From: Cyanobium sp. NIES-981
GTDB taxonomy: Bacteria; Cyanobacteriota; Cyanobacteriia; PCC-6307; Cyanobiaceae
Length of the DNA stretch: 32,052 nucleotides
Assembly (NCBI GenBank): GCA_945901765.1
Contig: CAMDLO010000020.1
Span: 1 to 32,052 of the forward strand
Reading direction: 5' to 3'
Part shown: in pieces, positions 6,686-16,218 of the stretch
How positions within the stretch are numbered: position 1 is the first letter of the stretch
Layout of the letters: each line of letters starts with the position of its first letter
Made by a program: the position numbers and the translations under genes
Notes under the pieces: generated by a model
Told to the model about the DNA's origin: nothing
The model's database searches: none
What the model saw: the letters and a program-made list of their open reading frames with translations, nothing else

Positions 6686-7576
6686 GTGAACCACACCAAG
6701 ACGGGCGCCAGCAAGCGGCCCGTGCTGGCGATGCTGGCCAGTGCCCTGGCCTTCAGCCTGATGGGCGTCTGCGTCAAGCAGGTGGGGACACGCCTTCCGG
6801 CCGCCGAAGTGGTGCTGGCCAGGGCACTGCTCAACGTGGTCTTCAGCTGGTGGCTGCTCCAGAGAGCTGGCATCGATCCCTGGGGCCGGCGGCGGGGCCT
6901 GCTGATCACGCGGGGGGCGATCGGCAGCGTGGCCCTGCTGTGCGTCTACGTGGCTCTGGCGGAGCTGCCGCTCGCCGCGGCGACCGTGCTCCAGTACCTC
7001 TATCCCACCTTCACCGCCGTGCTGGCCTGGGGGATGCTGGGGGAGCGGATCGGCAGGCGGGCGCTGGCGGCCGTGCTGCTGGGCTGGGGCGGCGTGGTGC
7101 TGATGGCCGGGCGAGGGGTCGGCCTTGGCGGCAGCACCGCCCTGCCCGCCACACCTGTGCTGATCGCGGTGGCCGGCGCCCTGTGCACGGCCCTGGCCTA
7201 CGTGAGCGTGCGGTCCCTGGCCCGCAGCGAGCATCCGCTGGTGATCGTGTTCTATTTCCCGTTGGTGGCGGTGCCGCTCAGCCTGCCCCTGGTGCTGGTC
7301 AACCCGGTGATCCCAACGCCGCAGGAGTTGCTGTGGCTGCTGGGAGTGGGCCTGTTCACCCAGCTCGGGCAGGTGACCCTGACCCAGAGCCTCACCGCCC
7401 TGCCGGCAGCGCGGGCAACGGCGATCAGCACGGTGCAGGTGGTGTTCGCCGCGCTCTGGGGCTGGCTGATCTTTGCGGAAAGCCTGGGACTACGCACCCT
7501 GGCTGGCGCTCTGCTGATCCTGGCCGCCACACTGATCAGCCTGAATGCCCCGGCGCGAAGGGAAGCGGATCGGTGA
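6686..7576 (+). CDS. EamA/DMT-family transporter
   Basis: A 296-residue inner-membrane protein with about ten hydrophobic helices arranged as two EamA repeats. In the first, ALAFSLMGVCVKQV opens the repeat and VLQYLYPTFTAVLAWGMLGE closes it. In the second, AISTVQVVFAALWGWLIFAE is the matching end. The family exports or exchanges metabolites such as amino acids; the substrate cannot be told from sequence. Translation starts at GTG 6686, supported by a good GGAGG 5-9 bases upstream. The 3' end overlaps the convergent lipoprotein gene by 41 bp. Confidence 0.9.
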   Translation: MNHTKTGASKRPVLAMLASALAFSLMGVCVKQVGTRLPAAEVVLARALLNVVFSWWLLQRAGIDPWGRRRGLLITRGAIGSVALLCVYVALAELPLAAATVLQYLYPTFTAVLAWGMLGERIGRRALAAVLLGWGGVVLMAGRGVGLGGSTALPATPVLIAVAGALCTALAYVSVRSLARSEHPLVIVFYFPLVAVPLSLPLVLVNPVIPTPQELLWLLGVGLFTQLGQVTLTQSLTALPAARATAISTVQVVFAALWGWLIFAESLGLRTLAGALLILAATLISLNAPARREADR

Positions 7577-8000
7577 TCCACAGCTGGGGCTCTGCGGATC
7601 CACTGTGGCTGGGGCGCGCCAGCCGCCAGCTCTGGCCACGCGTGCCGCGCTGCAGGTAGATCTCGAACGGACTGTCCACACGGATCGGATCGCCCGGGAG
7701 CCGCCAGTCGAACCGGCCGCTCAGATGCCAGCCCCGCGCCTCACCGATCGCCAGCGGCTCCTGGCTGTCGACCCGCACGCGGCTCACCTCCGGCTGCCCG
7801 GTGCTCTCAAGCTGCAGTGCCTGGGCGATCGCCCCCTGGGTGAGCTCGATCTGCAGGCTCAGCGCATCGAGCAGCACGCTGCGGGGCGGCTGGCCGACGG
7901 CGCCGCAGGCCGTGAGCGAGACCAGCAGCAGCAGGCACACCACCAGTCCGGACAGGCGGCGGCGAACCGTGGAAGCGGGGGTGGACGGTGCGGGCAGCAT
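7536..8000 (-). CDS. Putative lipoprotein, conserved hypothetical
   Basis: A 154-residue protein with a positively charged N-terminus, a hydrophobic core and a lipobox (LTAC, Cys at about 32), so probably lipid-anchored. The mature part has a long amphipathic start (ALSLQIELTQGAIAQALQL) and a beta-rich C-terminus ending in LWITDPLPF. No enzymatic motif is seen and no named family is recognised. The ATG at 8000 is chosen because it sits at the right distance from the signal segment. An ATG 13 codons upstream would overlap the ruvA start. It is divergent from ruvA with only 21 bases between them, so the promoters must overlap neighbouring coding sequence or be shared. Confidence 0.75.
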   Translation of the reverse strand: MLPAPSTPASTVRRRLSGLVVCLLLLVSLTACGAVGQPPRSVLLDALSLQIELTQGAIAQALQLESTGQPEVSRVRVDSQEPLAIGEARGWHLSGRFDWRLPGDPIRVDSPFEIYLQRGTRGQSWRLARPSHSGSAEPQLWITDPLPFAPGHSG

Positions 8001-8021
8001 GGAACGACTCAGACTGCTTCC

Positions 8022-8678
8022 ATGATCGGCTGGCTGCATGGCGAACTCGCCGATCCCTGGCAGCAGGACAAACGCTGCGGACTGCTGCTGGTCTGCCATG
8101 GCGTGGGCTACGAGGTGCAGGTGAGCGCGCGGCAGTGGCAGCGGCTGCCGGCACCGGGACGATCGCTGGCGTTGCACATCCATCAGGCGGTGCGCGACGA
8201 CGGCTGGACCTTGTACGGCTTCGGCGAGCGGCACGAACGGGACCTGTTCCGCGAGCTGGTGGCCGTGAGCGGCGTGGGACCGCAGATGGCCCTGGGCCTG
8301 CTGGGCTGCCTGGAAAGCCACCAGCTGGTGCAGGCGATCGTGCAGGCGGATCTGCGCAGCCTCTGTCAGGCACCGGGGGTGGGCCGGCGCACGGCGGAGC
8401 GGCTGGCGGTGGAACTGCGGGCCCGGTTGCAGCAGCGCTTCCTCGGCCAGCTGGGCGCCGATGGCGATGATCCGGCCCTGTCGCTGGCGGCCTCACCCCT
8501 TCAGGACGACCAGCGCGACGAGGTGCAGCTGACGCTCGCTGCCCTGGGATATGAGGCCCTCGAGGTGCACCGGGCCCTGCGGGCCCTGGCGGCGGCTGAC
8601 GCAGGCAACGGCGCCGACTGGAGCGCCGATGACTGGATCCGCGAGTGCCTCCGTTGGCTATCCCGCCAGGCGGCCTGA
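8022..8678 (+). CDS. ruvA: Holliday junction branch migration protein RuvA
   Basis: A 218-residue RuvA, which binds four-way junctions and loads the RuvB motor during recombinational repair. The N-terminal OB-fold begins MIGWLHGELADPW. It is followed by the two helix-hairpin-helix motifs (VSGVGPQMALGLL and APGVGRRTAERLAVEL), an acidic linker and the small C-terminal RuvB-binding domain (DEVQLTLAALGY...). Length and order match the family. The ATG at 8022 gives the canonical N-terminus; the upstream open frame is antisense to the lipoprotein gene. Confidence 0.96.
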   Translation: MIGWLHGELADPWQQDKRCGLLLVCHGVGYEVQVSARQWQRLPAPGRSLALHIHQAVRDDGWTLYGFGERHERDLFRELVAVSGVGPQMALGLLGCLESHQLVQAIVQADLRSLCQAPGVGRRTAERLAVELRARLQQRFLGQLGADGDDPALSLAASPLQDDQRDEVQLTLAALGYEALEVHRALRALAAADAGNGADWSADDWIRECLRWLSRQAA

Positions 8679-8763
8679 GGCGAGACGGTAAGGTGATCGT
8701 TTGAAGCACAGAAGCTCCGTGCCGGCGTCAGCCCGGTCGGCCCTTCCTCCCACCTCATCCTCC

Positions 8764-9033
8764 ATGCCGCTCACAACCGATAAGAAGCAGGAACTGATCA
8801 ACAGCCACCAGACCCACGGCACGGACACCGGCTCAGTCGAGGTGCAGGTGGCGATGCTGAGCGAGCGCATCAGCCAGCTCACCGGCCACCTGCAGCAGAA
8901 CAAGCACGACTTCTCATCCCGGCAGGGCCTGCTCAAGATGATCGGCCGCCGCAAGCGTCTGCTCGGCTATCTCAAGAACATCAGCCAGGAGCGTTACAGC
9001 GGCCTGATCGCCAAACTCGGCATCCGCGGCTGA
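8764..9033 (+). CDS. rpsO: 30S ribosomal protein S15
   Basis: An 89-residue S15, the standard size, which binds the central domain of 16S rRNA. Signature segments are [23 protein letters not shown], shown here only in its hallmark part 'GSVEVQVA', and '[15 protein letters not shown]'. The ATG at 8764 gives the usual MPLTTDKK start. The 85-base gap after ruvA holds imperfect inverted repeats, but no recognised S15 autoregulatory leader could be confirmed by eye. Confidence 0.97.
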   Translation: MPLTTDKKQELINSHQTHGTDTGSVEVQVAMLSERISQLTGHLQQNKHDFSSRQGLLKMIGRRKRLLGYLKNISQERYSGLIAKLGIRG

Positions 9034-9068
9034 GGAGCATCACCAACGTGAGGGCAGGCTGCTGAGCG

Positions 9069-9581
9069 ATGGCAGGCAAAGGCATCCGGCCCAGCGGCCC
9101 CCCATCCAATGGCCGTTCATCCAGTGGCCGGTCGTCCAATGGCCGTCCGTCTAATGGCCGTCCGTCTAATGGCCGTGCGTCCAGTGAACTCAGGGCCGGA
9201 GCTGTCAGGTCAAGCGATGGGGGGGCCTCCAGGCCTGTCCGCAAACCAGCAGCCCGAGCCCAGGTGATTCCGGAAGCCGTCGCCAATCGCATGGCGCGGC
9301 GGATCGCCATCGGCACCGGCATCCCCAGCCTGCTTGGCATGGGCGTGTTCATCGGCAGTTACCTGCTGGTGAGCCGCCAGATCCTCGACGTCCCCCCCGG
9401 CGTGACCCTGCTGACTTCGGGCGCCTGTTTTCTGCTCGGATTGCTCGGTCTCAGTTATGGGGTGCTGTCCGCCAGCTGGGAGGAACAACCTGGAAGCGTC
9501 CTCGGCACCGAACAGTTGGGCCTCAACATCAGCCGTATTCGCGAATCGGTCGCGTCGATGCGTCAACGGCGCGATGGCTGA
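9069..9581 (+). CDS. PAM68-family photosystem II assembly protein
   Basis: A 170-residue protein with two transmembrane helices (about 84-101 and 112-134) separated by a short loop and followed by a C-terminal segment (SWEEQPGSVLGTEQLGLNI), matching the PAM68/DUF3464 family. Plant and cyanobacterial members help early photosystem II assembly. The first 70 residues are non-conserved and contain five copies of an SNGRP-like pentapeptide encoded by a 15-bp repeat. The start follows GAGGGCAGG by about a dozen bases. It lies 35 bases after rpsO and probably shares its transcript. The 3' end overlaps the convergent glycosyltransferase gene by 19 bp. Confidence 0.88.
   Translation: MAGKGIRPSGPPSNGRSSSGRSSNGRPSNGRPSNGRASSELRAGAVRSSDGGASRPVRKPAARAQVIPEAVANRMARRIAIGTGIPSLLGMGVFIGSYLLVSRQILDVPPGVTLLTSGACFLLGLLGLSYGVLSASWEEQPGSVLGTEQLGLNISRIRESVASMRQRRDG
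9105..9179 (+). repeat. 15-bp tandem repeat (5 copies) in the PAM68-family gene
   Basis: Five 15-bp units of the form TCYARTGGCCGTYCG start at 9105, 9120, 9135, 9150 and 9165, with a decayed sixth. They encode S-N/S-G-R-P/S in the disordered N-terminal extension. Confidence 0.92.
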
Positions 9582-11158
9582 GGCAGGGGGCTGCCGTTGT
9601 AGCCGTAGGCCATCAGAACCCGATAGCGACGTGGTGCCATGCCGGCCCCGCTGACAACCAACGGCGCCAGGGACTCAACCCGCGCAAACAGGGCCTGCAG
9701 CGGCTGTGGATCAGTTTTGGTGTCCAGCACAACCAGTGCATCCGTGCCAACACGGCCCGGCAGATCCGCACGGGCCCACAGATCGTATTGATTCATGCGG
9801 CCCGTGCCGAGGGCCACGGTGATCACGTCCCCGGGAGGGCGCTGCAGACCGTGGGCCAGAGCCGAGGCGGTGGTGTAGCGATCGGTGATCAGCAACCGGG
9901 CATCCGCCAGCCGCTGCGGCTCCCGCTGGCGCAGGGACTCGGTGAGTTCACGCCACCCCATCAGCTTGCGGGTGGGCAGCCGATCGGCCGACAGGCCGAA
10001 ACGCAGGCCGTAAAACGGCAACAGGGCGATGCCGAGGATCAGTCCATTGAGAGCGCTGCCGATCAGCAGCCACCGCCGCCGTTGCCAGGAGTGGCACAAC
10101 TGCGGCCAGATCTCCACCACCAGCAGGATGGCGATCACCGCCAGCGGCAGCGGCCAATTGGCATAGACCGTCCGTCGGGTGGAGACCAGCAGACACACCA
10201 GCAGCAGCAGAGCCGCCAGCGCGGCCAGCAGCAGGGGATAGGGATCCCGCCGTCGCCAGGCAAACGGCACGGCGCGCCAGGCGGCGATGCAGAGGAGTGG
10301 GGCGGTGACGGGGCCCAACAGCAGCAGCTGGGTGCTGACCAGTTCCAGGGGTCCCAGCAGCAGCTGGGCGGGATCCACCGAGGCACCGAGCCCCAGATGT
10401 CCCGCGTTGTGGGCCAGGTTCACCCAGCCATGGCGACTGTTCCACACCACCAGGGGCAGCAGCCCCGCCAGAGCGAGGAGCTGGCCGAACCAGAATCCGG
10501 GCTGTCGCAGCAGCGGCCGCGCGCAGGCGATCAGCGGGGTGAGCAGCAGCAGACCGACCGGCAGCAGCAGGGTCGTGTACTTCGCGCTGATGCCAGCTGC
10601 GGCAGCGAGGCCGTAGATCAGCCAGGCGGCAGTGGAACGGCGGCGTACGGCGGGCGCCAGGGCCATCAAGGCAAGCGCCCAGCACACCAGCACCGGCGCA
10701 TCGGTGGTCATCGCCAGCCCGAGGCCGGCCACCAGGGGCAGCAGCTGCACTGCCGCAGCAAGCGTCAGGGCGCTCCAGGGATCCAGCCGGACGCGGCCGT
10801 GCAGATAGATCAGCAGCACGAACAGCGCACCCAGCGCCACAGCGGGCAGGCGCACCCCGAGCTGGTCATGGCCGAACAGCGGGGTGGAAGCCGCGATCAG
10901 CAGGGCCACCAGCGGTCCTTTGCTGTAGTAAGCCAGATCGAGCCGTCGCGACCAGTCCCAGTAGTGCATCTCATCGGCTGAGAGCTGCAGCTGGTTGGTC
11001 AGCAGAAACAGCACACGCAGCGCTGCGACTCCGATCAACAACAACACGAGCAGGGCATCGGCTGGATGCACCCGCTGATGCCAAGGCCTGATCGGCCCGG
11101 CACTGCAGCTGGAGGGGCTCGCTGGAGCGCAATGGCCTCGATCGGCAGGTCCCGTCAT
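9563..11158 (-). CDS. GT39/ArnT-like membrane glycosyltransferase
   Basis: A 531-residue integral membrane protein with ten or more hydrophobic helices. Its first periplasmic loop carries the acidic pair of the polyprenyl-phosphate-dependent GT39/PMT_2 family (LSADEMHYWDWS, Asp62-Glu63), followed by YYSKGPLVALLI. These enzymes transfer a sugar from a polyprenyl-phosphate donor to lipid or protein at the outer face of the membrane. Donor and acceptor are unknown. The soluble C-terminal part (about 390-531) has the usual small domain. It is divergent from two PAP2 phosphatase genes, which suggests a role in lipid-linked sugar or lipid A-type chemistry. Confidence 0.9.
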   Translation of the reverse strand: MTGPADRGHCAPASPSSCSAGPIRPWHQRVHPADALLVLLLIGVAALRVLFLLTNQLQLSADEMHYWDWSRRLDLAYYSKGPLVALLIAASTPLFGHDQLGVRLPAVALGALFVLLIYLHGRVRLDPWSALTLAAAVQLLPLVAGLGLAMTTDAPVLVCWALALMALAPAVRRRSTAAWLIYGLAAAAGISAKYTTLLLPVGLLLLTPLIACARPLLRQPGFWFGQLLALAGLLPLVVWNSRHGWVNLAHNAGHLGLGASVDPAQLLLGPLELVSTQLLLLGPVTAPLLCIAAWRAVPFAWRRRDPYPLLLAALAALLLLVCLLVSTRRTVYANWPLPLAVIAILLVVEIWPQLCHSWQRRRWLLIGSALNGLILGIALLPFYGLRFGLSADRLPTRKLMGWRELTESLRQREPQRLADARLLITDRYTTASALAHGLQRPPGDVITVALGTGRMNQYDLWARADLPGRVGTDALVVLDTKTDPQPLQALFARVESLAPLVVSGAGMAPRRYRVLMAYGYNGSPLPQPSRR

Positions 11159-11287
11159 CGCAGAACCGTGGCAGGCGCATTCACTGGGCTCATGTAATCC
11201 GGCTCACAGGGCAAGCGTATGGCCGGCAACGGGCAAGCCGGCTTGGAGCACACCGGCACAGCTTTGAATGGGCGCTTGTGAATCGGA

Positions 11288-11962
11288 ATGAGGGTGCGGC
11301 CTGTTCCCCTGATTGCCGCTGCGCTGCTGGTGATCGGCTTGATCAGTTTCAGCGTGGATGTGCCACTGGCGATCTGGCTGGAGAGCAACAGACTGCCCGG
11401 CGAACTGATGCGTCCCTTCAAGTTCGCCGAGATCGGTGGCCACGGCACCGGGGCCGCCATGGTGCTGCTCGCGACCTTCTGGCTGACCCGTCAGCGCTGG
11501 CACCTGCCTGGCCAGTGGCAGGTGCTGCTGCGTCTGGTCGCGGCGACCTACCTGGGCGGCCTGCTGGTCGATGGTCTGAAGCTGGCAATCCCGCGGGTGC
11601 GCCCCCGTTATGCCGAGCTCGCTGGGGACGTGGGTGCCTTCGACACCTTCGGTCGCCAGCTGCTGGCACTCGCCGACCACTCCAGGGCTGCGCTGATGAG
11701 CTTCCCTTCCGGTCACAGCGCCATTGCGGCTGGTCTTGCGGCCGTGCTCTGTTGGCTGCATCCGGCCGGTCGACCCGTGTTCATCACCCTGGCCGTCCTG
11801 GCCTGCCTGCAGCGCCTGCTGAGTGGCTCGCACTACCTCAGCGACGTCTGCATCGGCGCCAGCCTCGGATTGCTGGCAGCCTGGCTGACCCTGCATCGAG
11901 GCTGGCCTGGGGGGCGGTTGCAGGATGGGCGGGAATCGCGGCCAGGTCATGCGGGCAGCTGA
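11288..11962 (+). CDS. PAP2-superfamily membrane phosphatase (first of two)
   Basis: A 224-residue membrane protein with the three acid-phosphatase motifs: KLAIPRVRPR (98-107), SFPSGHSA (138-145, catalytic His143) and SGSHYLSDV (179-187). Members dephosphorylate lipid phosphates or pyrophosphates such as phosphatidate, undecaprenyl pyrophosphate or lipid A. The unusual 'VRPRY' extension and the 30-residue insertion between motifs 1 and 2 resemble lipid A/C55-PP-type members. The 129-base gap upstream is the shared promoter region with the GT39 gene. No Shine-Dalgarno sequence is obvious; the ATG follows CGGA. Confidence 0.9.
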   Translation: MRVRPVPLIAAALLVIGLISFSVDVPLAIWLESNRLPGELMRPFKFAEIGGHGTGAAMVLLATFWLTRQRWHLPGQWQVLLRLVAATYLGGLLVDGLKLAIPRVRPRYAELAGDVGAFDTFGRQLLALADHSRAALMSFPSGHSAIAAGLAAVLCWLHPAGRPVFITLAVLACLQRLLSGSHYLSDVCIGASLGLLAAWLTLHRGWPGGRLQDGRESRPGHAGS

Positions 11963-12659
11963 AACGGTGCTGCAATCGAAGACCCTGCGGATGTCGCTGC
12001 TGCTGGCTGCGGCGGCGCTTGTGTTGGTGTGGATCGCAGCTGTCAGCGGGATCGACCGGGCCCTGCTGAGGTCCCTGGCCTGGCCTGAGAAACACCCGCG
12101 TAGTGACCTGCTGATGCTGCTGCGCGTCTGGGGCAGCCTCTGGACCTGGGGGCTGATCGCCCTGGCCATCAGCCTGCAGAGTCGGCAGCGCCCACCCGGC
12201 CGGTCCTGGATCCGCCGCGTCACCGGCCTGAGGCTGCTGGTCACGCCGCTGCTGGCGGGCGCCCTGGCGGAGTTGCTGAAACTGCTGGTGCGCCGCCAGC
12301 GCCCCTCGGAACTGGAGAGTTATGTGTTCAGGGCCTGGATTGAGCAGCCGTGGAGCACCAAGGGGCTGGGCCTGCCGAGTTCCCACACCGCCGTCGCCTT
12401 CGCCGGCAGCATGGCCCTGGCGCTGCGCTATCCACGGCTGGCGATCCCCAGCCTGATGCTGGCGATCGGCTGTGGCTACACCCGAGTGGCCAGCGGTTCC
12501 CATTACCCGAGTGACGTGCTGGCTGGGGCCGTTGTCGGGCTTGTGACCGCGCTGCTGGTGGCCGCGCCGGGGGGCACCGATCGCCAGGCGGCCCCCACGG
12601 CCGGACCGCGTTCAGGCCGCAACCAGGGGGGAACTGATCCGGGCCTTGAACTCCGCTGA
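11949..12659 (+). CDS. PAP2-superfamily membrane phosphatase (second of two)
   Basis: A 236-residue paralogue overlapping the end of the first PAP2 gene. Motifs are [10 protein letters not shown] (motif 1), [11 protein letters not shown] (motif 2, catalytic His) and [12 protein letters not shown] (motif 3), with about six hydrophobic helices. It differs strongly from its neighbour outside the motifs, so this is not a recent duplication. The start could be the ATG at 11925 (38-base overlap) or at 11949 (14-base overlap); the second is chosen for the shorter overlap. The C-terminal 16 codons overlap the convergent dnaE 3' end. Tight coupling with the first phosphatase suggests sequential or partner activities. 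Confidence 0.88.
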   Translation: MRAAETVLQSKTLRMSLLLAAAALVLVWIAAVSGIDRALLRSLAWPEKHPRSDLLMLLRVWGSLWTWGLIALAISLQSRQRPPGRSWIRRVTGLRLLVTPLLAGALAELLKLLVRRQRPSELESYVFRAWIEQPWSTKGLGLPSSHTAVAFAGSMALALRYPRLAIPSLMLAIGCGYTRVASGSHYPSDVLAGAVVGLVTALLVAAPGGTDRQAAPTAGPRSGRNQGGTDPGLELR

Positions 12660-15600
12660 ACTGAGCGTGCTGAGTGCCGCGACCGGGTCGCCGACGCAGA
12701 ACTGGGATCCAAGACGCACGAAGCGGGTCTGATCCCCCTGACACACCAGGGCCACCACCGGCACCCTGGCTCCCACCTCATCCTGGGGAGGACGGTGTCT
12801 CTGCAGACATTCGCGCAAGCGATGCTGCACCGCGATGTCGGCCGCCTGCTCGGCCGGAATCTCCACCATCAGCAACTGCAGATCGTCGATCGAGCGGCAA
12901 TCGTCCACGATGAGCTGCACCCGCTCATCACGACGGTCCACCGATCCCCACACCAGCAGCCGCGCGTCCACCATCAGGTGGTCGGCCAGGCGGGCATAGG
13001 CCTTGGGAAACACCACGGCCTCGCAGCTGCCGGTGAGATCCTCCAGCTGCAGCACGGCCATGCGGTCGCCCTTGCGGGTGGTCACCTGACGCAGTTCCGG
13101 CACCATCACCACCGCGCTCACCTTGGCCTTGTCGACTTGCTCCTCGAGGTTGCCGAGCGCCAGGGGAGAGAGCAGCTTCACCTTCGGCGCCAGCTGCTTG
13201 AGCGGGTGGTCGGAAAGATAGAAACCCACCAGCTCCTTCTCCAGCCGCAACTTTTCCGTGGGGGGGTAATCCGGCACCGGGGCCGCCTTGGGGGCCGTAC
13301 TCAGGGAGCCCCCCCCCCCGGCTGAGGCTCCACCAGCATCCGCAACCCCACCGAGGCCGCCCAGCAGATCAAGCAGATTGCCCTGGCCGCTGGCCCGGTC
13401 CTTGGCGCGGGAGCTGGCCCAGTCGAGCACCAGATCCAGATCGGCCATCAGCTGGGCGCGATTGGCCTGCGGCTGGAGCGCATCCATCGCACCGGAATGG
13501 ATCAGGGCTTCCAGGGCGCGACGGTTGAGCTGCTGGCCGGGAAGGCGATCGCAGAGATCAGCCAGGGAGAGGAAAGGCCCATCGCTCTGGCGCACCTGGA
13601 TCATCTGGCGAATCGCCCCCTCGCCGAGATTGCGCACCGCCGAAAGGCCAAAAAGAATGCGATCACCCACGGGAGTGAAATCAATTCCCGATGCATTCAC
13701 ATCCGGCGGCATCACCTCAATGCCCATCGCACTGCAATTGGCGATATAGCGCTGCACCTTGGCAGTATCACCCGCATTGACAGTGAGCAGAGCCGCCATA
13801 TAAGCCACCGGGTAGTGGGCCTTGAGATAGGCGGTCTGATAGGTCACCGCGCCATAGGCAGTGGAATGGCTCTTGTTGAAACAGTATTCAGCGAACAGCA
13901 CCATCTGCTCAAACAGGCCCTCGGCGATCTTCGGATCGACGCCGCGTTCAGTGGCGCCTTTCACAAAGATGCTCTGGTGTTTCTCCATCTCGCTCTTCTT
14001 CTTCTTGCCCATCGCCCGCCGCAGCAGGTCGGCTTCACCAAGGGAATAGCCGGCGAGATCCTGAGCGATCTTCATGATCTGCTCCTGATACACCATGATC
14101 CCGTAGGTCTCCTTCAGGATCGGCTGCAGCTTCTCGTGGGCAAATTCGATCGCCTCGCGGCCGTGCTTGCGGTTGATGAACTTGGGGATCAGGCCCGCAT
14201 CCAGAGGGCCGGGCCGGTACAGGGCAAGAATGGAGGAAATATCCTCCAGCGATGAAGGTTTGAGATCGCGCACGATCTGGCGCATGCCGCTCGATTCCAA
14301 CTGAAAGATCCCCTCCAGATCACCGCGGGCCAGCAGACCGTAGGTGCCCGGATCATTGAGGGGCAGGAGATCTGGATCGACCATCTCGCCTGTGCTCTCT
14401 TTCACCAGCTCGATGGTCTTGTCGATCATGGTCAGATTTTTCAGGCCAAGGAAGTCCATCTTCAGCAGACCCATCGACTCCACGTCTTCCATGAAGTACT
14501 GGGTGATCACCTGGCCGTCGTTGTTGCGCTGCAGCGGCACCACTTCATCGAGGGGATCGGCGGCAATTACCACGCCAGCCGCATGCACACCAAAGGTCTT
14601 GTTGGTGCCCTCGATCCGCATCGCCATGTCGACCCAGCGCTGCACCACCGGATCGTTCTGATATTTCTCACGGAACTCGGGGGCCGGCGATTCCTCGCCG
14701 ATCATCTCCTTGAGCTTGGCGGGCTTGCCGCGCACCACCGGGATCAACTTCGCCAGCCGGTCGGCGTCACCATAGGGAATATCGAGCACCCGGGCCACGT
14801 CCTTGAGCACCGCCTTGGAGGTCATGCGGTTGAAGGTGATGATCTGAGCCACCTTGTCTTCACCGTAGCGACGGGTGACGTAATCAATCACCTCGCTGCG
14901 GCGCTCGATGCAGAAGTCGGTGTCAATATCCGGCATCGACTTGCGCTCCGGATTCAAAAAGCGCTCGAACAGCAGCCCGTTGGTGACCGGATCGATGTTG
15001 GTGATGCCCAGGGCGTAGGCCACCAGCGAACCGGCCGCCGACCCCCGGCCCGGCCCCACCGGAATGCCGTTCTCACGGGCGAAGCGGATGTAATCCCACA
15101 CCACCAGGAAGTAGGTGGGGAAACCCATCTGCTCCATCACCTGCAGCTCGAAGGTGAGCCGCTCGCCGTAGGTGGCATCAAACGCCGCTCCCTCGGCCAG
15201 CCCCAGCCGCGAGCGCAGCCCCTGCTCGCTCACCTCGCGCAGATAACTCACCGGCGTGTGCCCCTCCGGAATCGGGAAGCGCGGCATCTGGTAGCGGCCG
15301 AGGATGTCGTAGTCCTCCACCGTCTCAGCCACCCTGGCGGTGTTGGCCACCGCCCGCTCGATCACATCGCGCTCCAGGTGATCACCGAAGAGCTGCAGCA
15401 TCTGCGCCTCGCTCTTGATGTATTCGGTGCCCGTGTAGCGCAGGCGCTTCTCATCGCTGATCAGCTTGCCGGTGAGCACGCACAGCAGCGCATCGTGGGC
15501 CTCCACATCACCCACGCTCAGGTAGTGGGCATCGTTGGTGGCGATCAGCTCGATCCCCAGCTCGGCGCCGATCGCAGCGATGCCGGTATTGACGATGCGG

Positions 15601-16181
15601 TCTTCGATGCCGCCGTGGTCCTGGATCTCCAGGTAGAAGTCGTCGCCAAACACCCGCTGGTACCAGCGGGCCACCTCCAGGGCCGCATCGGGCCGCCCCC
15701 GCAGGATTGCCTGGGGAATCTCGCCGCCCAGGCAGGCGGTGGCCACGATCAGCCCCTCGCTGTGCTGCTCCAGGGTGGCCTTGTCGATGCAGGCCCGGGC
15801 GAAGATGCCGCGCCCGCGCATGCCGCGCAGGTGGCTGATGCTGGTGAGCTTCACCAGATTGCGATAGCCCACCGCATTCTTGGCCAGCACCACCAGGTGA
15901 TAGCGGCGCTCCTTCTTGGGCGGATTGGGGTCATCCAACGAACCGTTGATGACATACATCTCGTTGCCGATGATCGGCTTGATGCCTGCCTGTCTGCAGA
16001 GCTTCAGCAGTTCGATGGCGCCGTACATCACCCCGTGATCGGTGAGGGCCAGAGCCGGCATGCCCAGCTCCTTGGCCCGCTCCACCATCGCCGGCAGCTG
16101 GCTGGCCCCATCCAGGAGGCTGTAGTCGCTGTGGTTGTGGAGGGGAACGAAAGCCACAGGTAGCGGCGGAGGCGGCTTCAC
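12612..16181 (-). CDS. dnaE: DNA polymerase III alpha subunit
   Basis: The 1189-residue replicative polymerase. The PHP domain opens with [15 protein letters not shown] and LTDHGVMYG. The C-family palm contains [11 protein letters not shown] (376-386) and the catalytic PDIDTDF (417-423, Asp418/Asp420). Tandem HhH and an OB-fold ([19 protein letters not shown]) follow. It is a single uninterrupted frame with no intein, unlike the split dnaE of many other cyanobacteria. Around residue 955 a Gly-rich linker is encoded by an 11-G run. Start is GTG at 16181, or possibly the GTG at 16157, which gives the common [11 protein letters not shown]-terminus. It lies 37 bases after gatA. Confidence 0.97.
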   Translation of the reverse strand: MKPPPPLPVAFVPLHNHSDYSLLDGASQLPAMVERAKELGMPALALTDHGVMYGAIELLKLCRQAGIKPIIGNEMYVINGSLDDPNPPKKERRYHLVVLAKNAVGYRNLVKLTSISHLRGMRGRGIFARACIDKATLEQHSEGLIVATACLGGEIPQAILRGRPDAALEVARWYQRVFGDDFYLEIQDHGGIEDRIVNTGIAAIGAELGIELIATNDAHYLSVGDVEAHDALLCVLTGKLISDEKRLRYTGTEYIKSEAQMLQLFGDHLERDVIERAVANTARVAETVEDYDILGRYQMPRFPIPEGHTPVSYLREVSEQGLRSRLGLAEGAAFDATYGERLTFELQVMEQMGFPTYFLVVWDYIRFARENGIPVGPGRGSAAGSLVAYALGITNIDPVTNGLLFERFLNPERKSMPDIDTDFCIERRSEVIDYVTRRYGEDKVAQIITFNRMTSKAVLKDVARVLDIPYGDADRLAKLIPVVRGKPAKLKEMIGEESPAPEFREKYQNDPVVQRWVDMAMRIEGTNKTFGVHAAGVVIAADPLDEVVPLQRNNDGQVITQYFMEDVESMGLLKMDFLGLKNLTMIDKTIELVKESTGEMVDPDLLPLNDPGTYGLLARGDLEGIFQLESSGMRQIVRDLKPSSLEDISSILALYRPGPLDAGLIPKFINRKHGREAIEFAHEKLQPILKETYGIMVYQEQIMKIAQDLAGYSLGEADLLRRAMGKKKKSEMEKHQSIFVKGATERGVDPKIAEGLFEQMVLFAEYCFNKSHSTAYGAVTYQTAYLKAHYPVAYMAALLTVNAGDTAKVQRYIANCSAMGIEVMPPDVNASGIDFTPVGDRILFGLSAVRNLGEGAIRQMIQVRQSDGPFLSLADLCDRLPGQQLNRRALEALIHSGAMDALQPQANRAQLMADLDLVLDWASSRAKDRASGQGNLLDLLGGLGGVADAGGASAGGGGSLSTAPKAAPVPDYPPTEKLRLEKELVGFYLSDHPLKQLAPKVKLLSPLALGNLEEQVDKAKVSAVVMVPELRQVTTRKGDRMAVLQLEDLTGSCEAVVFPKAYARLADHLMVDARLLVWGSVDRRDERVQLIVDDCRSIDDLQLLMVEIPAEQAADIAVQHRLRECLQRHRPPQDEVGARVPVVALVCQGDQTRFVRLGSQFCVGDPVAALSTLSSAEFKARISSPLVAA
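13309..13319. repeat. Eleven-base C homopolymer inside dnaE
   Basis: Eleven consecutive C (G on the coding strand) encode the Gly linker between the polymerase body and the OB-fold region. A one-base slip would truncate the polymerase after about 955 of 1189 residues. Confidence 0.92.
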
Positions 16182-16218
16182 CTTAGGCGCAGCCCCCCAG
16201 ATCTGGTGCCCGTTCAGC

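Noticed and set aside
11222-11242. GCCGGC...GCCGGC inverted repeat between the GT39 and PAP2 genes
   Set aside because: GCCGGC is self-complementary and frequent in GC-rich DNA, so the pairing has little weight as a regulatory site.
14583-16163. 526-codon frame opposite dnaE
   Set aside because: A complementary shadow of dnaE; no domain-like segments are present.
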